Shown piece by piece: positions 55,656-64,000 of a stretch of 64,000 nucleotides of DNA. Positions within the stretch are counted from its first letter, which is position 1; each line of letters begins with the position of its first letter. The translations under genes were made by a program, and so were the position numbers. The stretch comes from Mesostigma viride. Taxonomy: Eukaryota > Streptophyta > Mesostigmatophyceae > Mesostigmatales > Mesostigmataceae. The notes below the pieces were generated by a model that was not told where the DNA came from, ran no database searches, and was given only the letters and a program-made list of their open reading frames with translations. The DNA lies in assembly GCA_009746045.1 (NCBI GenBank), contig RPFO01000076.1:1843096-1907095 (forward strand). Direction: 5' to 3'.

Positions 55656-56714
55656 ATGCCGAAGCCCGGGCGGAAGCCAGGTTCGACAGGTGCTGGGAAG
55701 CAATTACCGAAAGCTAATCCCGAGGTGCCGACAGCTACTAAACAGACGGGAAAGGGCCGACTAGGCTGGCCGACGCAGAAGAAAAGGCTCCATCAGGAGC
55801 TCTCCACTTGCTCGGGCCTGCCTGAAGTGTGCGCTGCCTTTGAGGCGGTCCTCGGGACCGACTGGGTAACTACTGTCAGCCGGTGGTCTGCGGCCCAGCT
55901 GGAGTCCGTCGTTGGACTGCTGGTCGACCACGTGGACGGGCCTGAAATTCTGGCAGCAGCGGACCCAAACGAAGCGCTAGTGGCAGCCCTCCAAAGCGCC
56001 CGGGACTTGGCGGACTCGGACGAAGAGGAGATGCAGCCACCACGCCGGCCCACGAAAGGGGCGAAAAAGGGGACGAAAAAAGTCGGAAGCCCAGCCCCGA
56101 GCAAGGGAAAGGCCGCGGGGGATGTGAGGGAGCAGCTCTTGGAGCTGGCGGCTATTATTGGCAAGCAGGGGCAGGCGGGCAAAGAAGAGGAGGAGGAGGA
56201 GGAGTCCGAGGAAGAGGATTTCCTGACGAAATTGAAGGATGCGCTGGCCGGGGCAGATGGGGCTTCCAGGAAGCCGAAAAAGACCAAAGGGGTGACGCTG
56301 CCCACTCGAGCACAAGTGGTGAATTGGAGGGTGCAAGAGAGAGTGCTCCCCGAGGTGCTCGAGGATGCCAACGACAATGGAGGGGGGATAAAGAGTTGGA
56401 TCATGGCTACTCGCCAAGGGGGGTGGAGGAACCAGGAAAGCAGGAAGGTGGTCATGAACATCGCCCTGGCCATGGACACACTCTTCAAGGAGTTGGGGCC
56501 GGCAGCCGGGGAGTTGGCTGGGGTAGAGTATCTCATGAGGGTGGTGGCAGCCATGCTCCTAGTGGAGAGCCAGGGGTCAGGAGGGTGGAAGGTGGCTGGC
56601 CACCTCCTTGCTCTCAAGGAAGATGCCTCCTTGGTGAGCAACCCGGCCATGAAGATGGCCCTGCAAAGCGCCACGATGATGGAGAAGCTGGGCAAGGCCC
56701 AGCAAACCAAGTAA
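55656..56714 (+). CDS. Gag-like ORF1 of element E
   Basis: 352 aa, intact. The basic N-terminus (MPKPGRKPGSTGAGK) is followed by a helical region, a basic segment PTKGAKKGTKKVGSPAPSKG, an acidic run of Glu and Ser at about residues 180-190, and a C-terminal helical region (LFKELGPAAGELAGVEYLMR). No known domain is recognised. Position before RT and the charge pattern suggest the nucleocapsid or gag-equivalent of DIRS-like elements. The stop is 47 bp before the proposed RT start codon. Confidence 0.6.
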   Translation: MPKPGRKPGSTGAGKQLPKANPEVPTATKQTGKGRLGWPTQKKRLHQELSTCSGLPEVCAAFEAVLGTDWVTTVSRWSAAQLESVVGLLVDHVDGPEILAAADPNEALVAALQSARDLADSDEEEMQPPRRPTKGAKKGTKKVGSPAPSKGKAAGDVREQLLELAAIIGKQGQAGKEEEEEEESEEEDFLTKLKDALAGADGASRKPKKTKGVTLPTRAQVVNWRVQERVLPEVLEDANDNGGGIKSWIMATRQGGWRNQESRKVVMNIALAMDTLFKELGPAAGELAGVEYLMRVVAAMLLVESQGSGGWKVAGHLLALKEDASLVSNPAMKMALQSATMMEKLGKAQQTK

Positions 56715-56761
56715 ACACCGAAAGGGTAAACCGCTCCCCCTTCCCACTGCCTCTTCCTACA

Positions 56762-58751
56762 ATGCCTCTAAGCACTACGTGGGGGAGAGTGAGGTCAGCA
56801 CGCAGACGCCAGCGTGCAACTCGCCGCCGCCGGACCTTCACTCTACAACACAAGGTGATTACGTGGTTGAATTGGCTATGGCACGGGGGGGCAGACCCTC
56901 CGCCTAAATCTGGAGGCGCGTGCTCCAGAGGAACGGCGGAGGCCCTGAAAAGGGTCAAGAAGCACTGCGAGTGGTACAGTCGCCGCGTAACCGGCGTTGC
57001 GACAGGCCCCGCAGAAGGAAGTGATCTAATCTATGGGAAATGTAATAAGTATGAACAACTTGTGGCGGAGCGGGTGAGTCTGCCGAAGCGCGAGGTGGCA
57101 GGAAAGGCGAAGCTGCTGGATTTGCTGGCGCTACGACCTAGTTGGCGAGAGGTGTACGCGAGCGAAGCCAACTGCATCAAGCCGGAGGTGGCTGCCAGTG
57201 CGAGGTATTGGAATGTACCTGCCCCCAGCCGAGGGTGCACCATGGCGGAGTGGGGCAAGTTGATGGGGAGGGCAGCGGACGTGGGGATGGTGGAGTTCCG
57301 AGAGACGCGGCCAAAGTGGGTAGACGGATGTTTTGGGGTGGCCAAAGGAGTGGGGGAGTTAAGGCTCATTGTGAATAAGAAGTTGGGGAACGCACTGTGG
57401 GTGGACCCCCCTAAGACGGTGTTACCCCACCTGGGCATATACTCGGAGGTCTATATCAAGGGTCGGTGCTACACGGCCAAGAGCGATCTGGTCTCGTATT
57501 ACTATACCATCCAAGTGCCGGAGTGGTGGTGGGATTATCAAGGGCTACCTGATGTGTGGTCCACCGATGTCGGGCTGCCGGGGCGGCGGAGGAGGGTGTG
57601 GCCAGTGCTGAAAGTGCTGGCCATGGGGCACTCCCACGCTGTAGCGCTAGGGGAAGCCATCCATGAGATGGTCCTCTATGCCACGGGCGCTTTGGATCCT
57701 AGACGGCAGGTGAACCGCCTCACAAGTGTAGGGGAGCTGACCGTGCTTCGGAATGCATGGGGTAACCCAACCGCCCTAGCCATCGAGTACAAGGAGGAGA
57801 GCACGAGGGAGATGCAAATCGACCTTGAGGACCCCCCTGCCCCTATGGTATCCATCACTATTGATGACCTGGTGGTCAGCAATGGGCGCACGTGCGAGGC
57901 GGTGAATCGCTTAATCGCGAGTGCTATTGAAGACGGGTACGCGCCTAACAACCTTGTGCCCTCCAAGGACAAGACGATCATGGCTAGCCCGGAGGGGGAG
58001 GACGAGCTAGAAGCTCTGGGTGTTGTTCACCGGCGGGATGGGGTGTTGGAGCCGACAGCTAAGCAGCTCACCCTTGTGGTTGCGCACACTCGTGTACTCC
58101 TCGAGAGGGGACGCGCTACCGCTGAGGCGCTGGCGGCCGTCGTGGGCCGGTGGGTGTGGCTGCAGATGCTCAGCCGCACTTGCTTGTCCATATGGCAGCA
58201 GAGTTTTAAGTTCATCAACCTCAAGGGGTGGGGCCAGCGAACGCGACCTTTGTGGCAAGGTGTGCGCGATGAGCTCGAGTGTGCCATGGCGTTGGCCCCC
58301 ATGCTCCGTGTGGACCGGGGGGCTGCCCTGGCTCCGGTGGTGGTGGCCTCGGATGCGTCTAGTTTTGGGCAGGGGGTTGTCTACGCTGAGATGGCCCCAG
58401 CTGAGGTGACGGAATTAGCTCGGGCCCGGGAGGTGCGGGGTTACCCAACCCTCCTCACCCCAGGTGAGGCCATGTATGCCGGGCCTAGACCCTTGACCAA
58501 GGCCGCGGAAAAAGCCATCATCCACGGGCGATGGCGCGTCGGGATCAAGAGTCGCTGGCGCGATTCGACCATGCACATCAACGAGAAGGAAGTGCGGGCC
58601 GCTGTGAAGGGGGTGGAGCGCTCGGCCCGGAACCTCGGAACATGGGGTAAGCGGGTGGTGAGGTTAGTGGACTCCACTGCCGCTTTGGGCTGCTTGGCTA
58701 AAGGGCGTTCCTCTTCTTACCGGTTAAACAAGCAATGCCGCCGGTTGTGCG
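56762..58751 (+). pseudogene. RT-RNase H of element E (5' part of interrupted ORF)
   Basis: The frame is open from 56324; the likely start is ATG 56762 (MPLSTTWGRV), after the ORF1 stop. RT motifs: VGELRLIVNKK, catalytic Asp in YTAKSDLVSYYYTIQVP, and SITIDDLVVSNG (box IDD, about 57850). RNase H: VVASDASSFGQGVV, HINEKEVRAAVKG and RLVDSTAALGCLAKG. The LTR element F interrupts RNase H at 58751, and its last part (QWVWTPSELQPADGPSRG) resumes at 61390 in the same frame once F is removed. Typical of the DIRS/PAT group in green algae and other eukaryotes. Confidence 0.88.
58747..58751. repeat. Target duplication GTGCG of element F
   Basis: GTGCG before the first LTR base, repeated at 61363-61367 after the second LTR. 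Confidence 0.9.
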
Positions 58752-59350
58752 TGTCAAAAATCCTAATAATGCGTCAATGAATGAGCTCAAATGTTGCGGC
58801 ACAACTCATTTCATTAATACAATAAAAGACGCATATATAGAATTTAAGGACCGTGACCGGTGTCCATTGCCAAGCCACAAGGCAACTGGCCCACCATCAG
58901 GTAACGTGAAAAGGTGCACGCCGACCTCTTAAACAATGTCCAATGTCGGCTGCACACATTATCCCTACGTTAACTTAACACATAAAGTGTCTCCACTTGC
59001 ACAACTGGCACACAAAATCCACTAGGCAATGATGCGAATATTCGGCACCAATATTCGACCCCACTATTGCGCGGCGCTAGGAGTTAGCCACCGCCAAATG
59101 GTACGAGATACTCACGCCCTACAAGCCGTACCATGCAACCACAAGGTAGAGCCGAATTAATCCTAACTTCGGCACCTAATATCTTTGTGCATACTCAACT
59201 GTCCGTCATAAGAAAAGTACCGCCGGAAAGAACACGGCAAGCCCTACTCAGCCCTAATAATATCCTTGGCCAGAAAATACAGAAGATTGGCCACAACATA
59301 ACATAGGCTGGCAAACGGGCACATCCAGGGTTTATACTAAAACCCTGACA
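58752..59350. repeat. First LTR of element F
   Basis: 599 bp, TGTCAAAAATCC ... AAACCCTGACA, matching 60764-61362. It contains AATAAAAG followed by CATATATAG near 58820-58840. Confidence 0.9.
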
Positions 59351-60763
59351 CCCCCCTTGCACGTTGCCAGTGCAGGGTCCAATGAACGTCAAGTCCCCCC
59401 TCAACTAGGGTAGGGCTTGCCGGGTACAACATAACCCAGCAACCCCCCCTTACCCGGGAAGCCCCTCCCAAGGAACCATCCAGCAACACATTCACTGAAA
59501 AAATGCCATCCTGGTCATAACAACAAAGGTGCTACATGCCTGCGTCTCTTCCAAAATACATCCAGGCGTCCCTAGAGGTATAAACTGACAGCCCCAGCGT
59601 CCCAGGTCTGATGCAGAAACACAGCAATAAGTCACAACAACTACACTTGCCAGGAATAGCACACATGGGCAAACACTGCCCCATCAGGCTACCAATAGCC
59701 CTAAAATGGACCACCACGGTCCCAAGGCCTCCACGGCCCCACGCTGGCACGCCGTCGTGCCAACAAACTCCCGGGAGTGATCAGGTCCCGAGCATGGAAA
59801 GTCAACCAAGAACTTCCCCCAGAGCGCTCCCATAACAGGTTGGACTGATCCCAACCTCCAGACTGGCCAAAACACTAGGCTGCACATGCTAGTTTGCCTC
59901 GTCCATTCAAAAACACAGCTGACCACCAAGTTTGCATGCAAAGCAGGCGCGTACATCCCAAAGTAGGTCAATACAGACCACAGGCCACGTTAGGCCCCAC
60001 AAATGTCGTCGCGAGCCAGTCTCATGTCAACACACCCCCCCCTCAAGAAATAAGTGGGGGCAAATATTTTTGTCAGCTTTAAAATGTCACAAGCTCCCTT
60101 GGCTTAGAGCTTCTAAAATAACATGCAGCTCACTGGTACTCCTGACCAGCTTCAAAATCAAAAACCCACTGGCATAGCCAGCTTCAAAAGAGAGACCATG
60201 CTGGCACTCCTGGCCAACATCTTCATCGCCAACAAAAAGCCGGTAGGCAGGCAGTCCTCGTCGACAAAAAATGCTGGAAATTCCGCAGGCTGCGCCACCA
60301 AAAATGGCGACAATCCGTTGCGCTGGTTGCTCGCAAAATTCCAGCCGACGTCCGCTCCGAGCCACATGTTGATGCGCAGGTCACTGGTACAGAAAAAGAG
60401 AAAAAAGTCTGCACCCAGCTGGAACCAGAGCCTTGACCTCGCCATGCGGGGCTCAACGCCAGGCGGCGCCAGCCCACAGCAAACCCGAAACATGAAAGTT
60501 CCGCTGGCTTTGACACATATAACAACTCGCCTGCGTGGCTGCGCTGGCCCAGGCCTGTCGACCCATGAAATTTCTGCCCGTTCCGCCGAACTTCAAATTC
60601 AAAATGCTGCGACGTATGAATCCTCACGACATTGCTCACGAAATTACGTAACAACGCTGCCGCCATCAATTATATGCGCCGGCAGGGTAAAATGGCTTCA
60701 TCATGGTCACAAGAATGTCGTTCAAAGTCGTCTCAAAGGTGGGGAACTTTCCCTCCGATACCA

Positions 60764-61362
60764 TGTCAAAAATCCTAATAATGCGTCAATGAATGAGCTC
60801 AAATGTTGCGGCACAACTCATTTCATTAATACAATAAAAGACGCATATATAGAATTTAAGGACCGTGACCGGTGTCCATTGCCAAGCCACAAGGCAACTG
60901 GCCCACCATCAGGTAACGTGAAAAGGTGCACGCCGACCTCTTAAACAATGTCCAATGTCGGCTGCACACATTATCCCTACGTTAACTTAACACATAAAGT
61001 GTCTCCACTTGCACAACTGGCACACAAAATCCACTAGGCAATGATGCGAATATTCGGCACCAATATTCGACCCCACTATTGCGCGGCGCTAGGAGTTAGC
61101 CACCGCCAAATGGTACGAGATACTCACGCCCTACAAGCCGTACCATGCAACCACAAGGTAGAGCCGAATTAATCCTAACTTCGGCACCTAATATCTTTGT
61201 GCATACTCAACTGTCCGTCATAAGAAAAGTACCGCCGGAAAGAACACGGCAAGCCCTACTCAGCCCTAATAATATCCTTGGCCAGAAAATACAGAAGATT
61301 GGCCACAACATAACATAGGCTGGCAAACGGGCACATCCAGGGTTTATACTAAAACCCTGACA
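60764..61362. repeat. Second LTR of element F
   Basis: 599 bp, near-identical to 58752-59350, ending TGACA before GTGCG. Confidence 0.9.
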
Positions 61363-62453
61363 GTGCGCTCTTACGTTGGTCACCGGCAGCCGCTCACAAT
61401 GGGTCTGGACGCCAAGTGAGCTTCAGCCTGCGGATGGGCCTTCGCGGGGGCTTTCCATGGCTGCCTCGGTGGCCGGGTGGGTCCGCGATTTGACTCGCGA
61501 GGGTGTTCATCCCAATCCCGGGCCTCGGCTTGGCGCTAGCTACTTGACCCTTCTTGAGGGCAAGGTGAAGCCGGCTACTTTGATGGTTTACCATCGGGGT
61601 CTTAGGTCCTTTTTCGCATGGTGGGCGAGCCGGCGGGGTCGGGTTGGCAGCTTGTTGCGCGGCTTGACGATAGAGGAATACTATTGCGAGTATGTCGCTT
61701 GGGCGCACTCACGGTGTTACAGCCGCCAGTTGTGTGTCAATGCGCTTATGGGCCTGAATTTGTACTTCCCCCGGGAGGTGCGGGATTGGGCCTTGGCACG
61801 AAGTGTTTTGGCTGGCTGGCGCACGTTGGCACCCCCTCGTGCCCCCCCCCCATTCCATGGGAGGCTGCGTTTGCGCTTGCTTGTACTATGGTGCTCCAGC
61901 GGCAGCCTCGTGCGGCTATGATGGTCATCGTTATTTTCCAACAATACCTGCGGGTATCGGAGGCGCTCAACCTGTTGGTCGGCCATGTGCGCTTGCAGCC
62001 TGATGTTCGGTTGCGGGGTTCGCAGCGGGGCGCCTTGTTGTTGATGTCAGCTAAGACGGCTAAGGGGGAGGTGCAGTCTGTGGTGATCGAGGATGTCATG
62101 ACTGAGACCCTCTTGCGGGCTTGTATGCGTGGCAAGGCGGCCTGGGAGCGGGTGTTCCCTTACGATTATGCCCAGTTCAGCCGGGTTTGGCATTAGGCCA
62201 CGCAAGCTTTGGGGGTCGACACGGTGTTTACCATTCACGGGCTGCGGCATGGGGGGCTACCTATGATTTTTTGCGGCAGCGCAGCATGGCTGATATTCAG
62301 CATCGGGGTCGCTGGCGCAGCAGCAAAACTGTCGCCCACTATGTGGGATTGCACCGGAGCTTGGCCCTCACCCTTCCTGACGCCCTGGTTCGGGCTATCG
62401 CCGCCTGCCCCCCGCGCATTTGGCGGAGCGTCTTTTCTCTGCCTTCCTCTTAA
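61363..62453 (+). pseudogene. RNase H end and tyrosine recombinase of element E
   Basis: Continues the RT-RNase H frame after F: WVWTPSELQPADGPSRGLS closes RNase H, then the recombinase begins without a stop (KPATLMVYHRGLRSFFAWW). Catalytic residues are Arg in YLRVSEALNL, HGLRHGGATYDFL, and RGRWRSSKTVAHYVGL, which holds the terminal Tyr. It joins the circular cDNA to the genome. Frame changes at a C-run near 61845 and a G-run near 62250, plus a TAG at 62194-62196, break it. Two of these are at homopolymers and could be sequencing errors. Confidence 0.85.
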
Positions 62454-62529
62454 GTTCCCTTCATTCTTGTCTTATGCGTCCACCGGTTTTTGTTTTGCCC
62501 CTGGCTTGGGTCGCCAGGGAGGGATGTAA

Positions 62530-62663
62530 GGGTAAGGCTAGCCTTTTTGGACATAAAGTGTTCCCATGGGTAAGGATGGCCAGTTGGGGGCCACTTCCCG
62601 ATGTGCTCTACTTATTGTTTTAATAAAGAGTCTGGTTACCCTGGAGTTCCACGGTTAATAGAA
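62530..62663 (+). repeat. Repeat B1 of element E
   Basis: 134 bp, GGGTAAGGCTAGCC ... TTAATAGAA, identical or nearly so to B2 at 63076-63209. Contains AATAAAGAG near 62622, a possible polyadenylation signal. Confidence 0.9.
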
Positions 62664-63042
62664 TCGGGGTTCTCTGAACATAGTTTCTTTATAGTGATAC
62701 GGAAGGGGAGCCGCTGATGCTAGGTGAAATAGAGCTGGGTGATGTGATCGTAATAAGGTTGATTAGGCTTCTAGTGTACGAGTATTACGGAAGATATGGC
62801 CTAATTGTTGCGGCCCATACCTTGACGGTGTGCTGAGTACCTTGACGACGGATTTTTGCGTCTAGGTTCTCCTAGCAGATCTGTGATTGCGGACGGGTTT
62901 GCAACAGGCAATATCTGAAGTAAAACTTGACGGCTAAAACTGTTTAGAGGCCGTTGCCGGATCTGGCCGTTGGTAGAGAGCCGTTGGCCTTGAAACACGA
63001 TAAAAGCTTGCTCACCTAGCTCATGGCGGTCTCTTTTGTTTT
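62664..63042 (+). repeat. Repeat A2 of element E
   Basis: 379 bp direct repeat of A1 (55206-55584), directly abutting B1. Confidence 0.9.
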
Positions 63043-63075
63043 CCCACCCGCCCTCCCTGTGTGTTGCCTGTTTGG

Positions 63076-63209
63076 GGGTAAGGCTAGCCTTTTTGGACAT
63101 AAAGTGTTCCCATGGGTAAGGATGGCCAGTTGGGGGCCACTTCCCGATGTGCTCTACTTATTGTTTTAATAAAGAGTCTGGTTACCCTGGAGTTCCACGG
63201 TTAATAGAA
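63076..63209 (+). repeat. Repeat B2 of element E
   Basis: 134 bp direct repeat of B1 that forms the right end of element E, separated from A2 by 33 bp. Confidence 0.9.
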
Positions 63210-64000
63210 AGTTGGTTTACGTCATACAATTTTTTACGTCTCTATCTTCGTCGTCCGCTGCAGCTAAAACACACATGCGTAAGAGCAGTTTTACTCATGT
63301 GTTAGTTATAAACCATGGTCATATGGCCTGCAGTCGTTCAGGGTGTTCTCAGACAGTATATACAGTATGGTTTACGTGTTACATGCACCCTGAATTCGCT
63401 CACAAAGCGTTGCATGTTAGCACAACGTTGTTTTGTAACTTGATTTGGCTGCATTCATGTGTTAGTTGCAATGCAAATGCAATGTTTTTTCATCGCTGGG
63501 TGGTGGCCAGCATGTCCGTGATGTCAAAGAAGGTTTGGCATATGCTTAGAGAAAGTTTACCGCAAGGGGTGGGCCATGTTCAAGCCGGGCAACCTCAGCA
63601 ACCATGCAACCCTATATTGCATTACCTGCACCATCTGTGACACCGTTAATCACGCGTATATATAGAGGCAGCCACAGCAGGGTATGGCCTTGTTATACGT
63701 TGCCCCGCCATCCCAAGGCCTCGTAGGGTCCCCTAGCGCTTGTAAGATGCTCAAGGGACCGTGTGGATAGCATGGTCATGCGTTGACAATAATTGGTCCT
63801 AATGGTCCTAAAACCCACATTTTGGCCAAATTCGCGCTTTGAGGTCTGGCAGGTGGCAGGGCCCATTCATGCACTAAATGTAATTATTTGACCCCAGGTT
63901 TTTGATAGAAACTAAAAAAGTGTGTTATCTGTCATGGGCACGAATGCCAGGGTCAAATTTTAATGTTTGCATATATATTTTTTAATTCCACTTGGTCCTA
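63210..64000. other. Right flank, no gene recognised
   Basis: One 142-aa frame (63212-63640) has no recognisable motif and skewed, non-coding-like composition. GGTCCTAA motifs occur at about 63796, 63806 and at the window end, similar to 54269-54300, so an unrecognised repeat may span the area. Confidence 0.3.

Larger units (their letters stand above)
58752..61362. mobile_element. Non-autonomous LTR element F (TRIM/LARD-like)
   Basis: 2611 bp with two near-identical 599-bp LTRs (58752-59350 and 60764-61362) that begin TGTCA and end TGACA, and a 5-bp duplication. The 1.4-kb interior (59351-60763) has frames on both strands (for example 60123-60944 +, 60158-60493 -) but no gag, protease, integrase or RT motif. 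It depends on proteins from another element. A purine stretch AAAGGTGGGGAA precedes the second LTR at about 60736. Sense strand not certain. Confidence 0.88.
55206..63209 (+). mobile_element. DIRS/PAT-like tyrosine-recombinase retroelement E
   Basis: Split direct repeats in the order A1 (55206-55584), ORFs, B1 (62530-62663), A2 (62664-63042), B2 (63076-63209). A copies are 379 bp, B copies 134 bp, and A2 follows B1 directly. This is the PAT-type layout, which lets a circular cDNA form and recombine by a tyrosine recombinase without target duplication. Genes are gag-like, RT-RNase H and tyrosine recombinase. After removal of the nested LTR element the length is about 5.4 kb. The recombinase is frameshifted, so the copy is defective. 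Confidence 0.9.

Noticed and set aside
55793-56710. 305-aa minus-strand frame opposite the gag-like ORF of element E
   Set aside because: Ser/Ala/Pro-rich mirror of the plus-strand ORF, which has the better position and composition.
60123-60944. 273-aa frame inside LTR element F
   Set aside because: Runs into the LTR and overlaps long frames on the other strand; no retroelement motif. Treated as chance.

Overview
This window looks like nuclear DNA from a eukaryote, probably a green-lineage alga. It carries several classes of eukaryotic retroelements and DNA transposons, shows no prokaryotic gene organisation, and its one clear cellular gene, ribosomal protein eS28 at 39732-39929 (-), has plant/green-algal-type residues. 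I cannot name the species. About 85% of the window is mobile or repetitive DNA, much of it nested.

Layout. 1-17.4 kb: three copia-like LTR retroelements. A is only a 3' end (34-1731). B is a complete element (1737-12984) with 628-bp LTRs and a 5-bp target duplication; it appears to have inserted into the LTR of A. C (about 13.4-17.4 kb) is 5'-truncated. Inside B sits a cluster of three 5'-truncated non-LTR fragments that encode a zinc knuckle and a restriction-like endonuclease (3092-7403). 17.5-18.0 kb: a LINE fragment on the minus strand. 18.1-38.3 kb: two inverted copies of a 1.74-kb TTAA-flanked (piggyBac-like) element. The right copy (36527-38263) is clean. The left copy (18095-34178) is split by two near-full-length LINEs, one inverted 5'-truncated LINE and a 493-bp MITE. 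Between the two copies are a small ORF, a second TTAA-flanked inverted-repeat element (34601-36320) and a LINE tail. 38.3-44.4 kb: the most host-like stretch, with eS28. 44.6-51.8 kb: a satellite array with units of about 0.72 and 0.97 kb, one of them interrupted by a 1.3-kb hAT element. 52.2-54.3 kb: a fourth copia-like fragment (D) just downstream of a poly(A) run. 55.2-63.2 kb: a DIRS/PAT-like tyrosine-recombinase retroelement with A1-ORFs-B1-A2-B2 split repeats, cut by a TRIM-like LTR element.

Most interesting: the copia-like lineage (A-D). Wherever the region is preserved (B, C, D), an aspartic-protease-like domain lies between integrase and reverse transcriptase, not upstream of integrase. 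Its active site reads D-T-N or D-T-K instead of D-T/S-G. The RT box is HGDD in B and C instead of YVDD. The LTRs begin AGTTA and end TAACT rather than TG/CA. Each LTR starts with a hairpin that keeps its place but changes its sequence. Each long 3' region carries a tRNA T-arm-like hairpin with compensatory changes. Together these suggest an unusual LTR-retrotransposon lineage. All copies here are broken by stops or frameshifts, so these elements look recently mobile but not presently coding.
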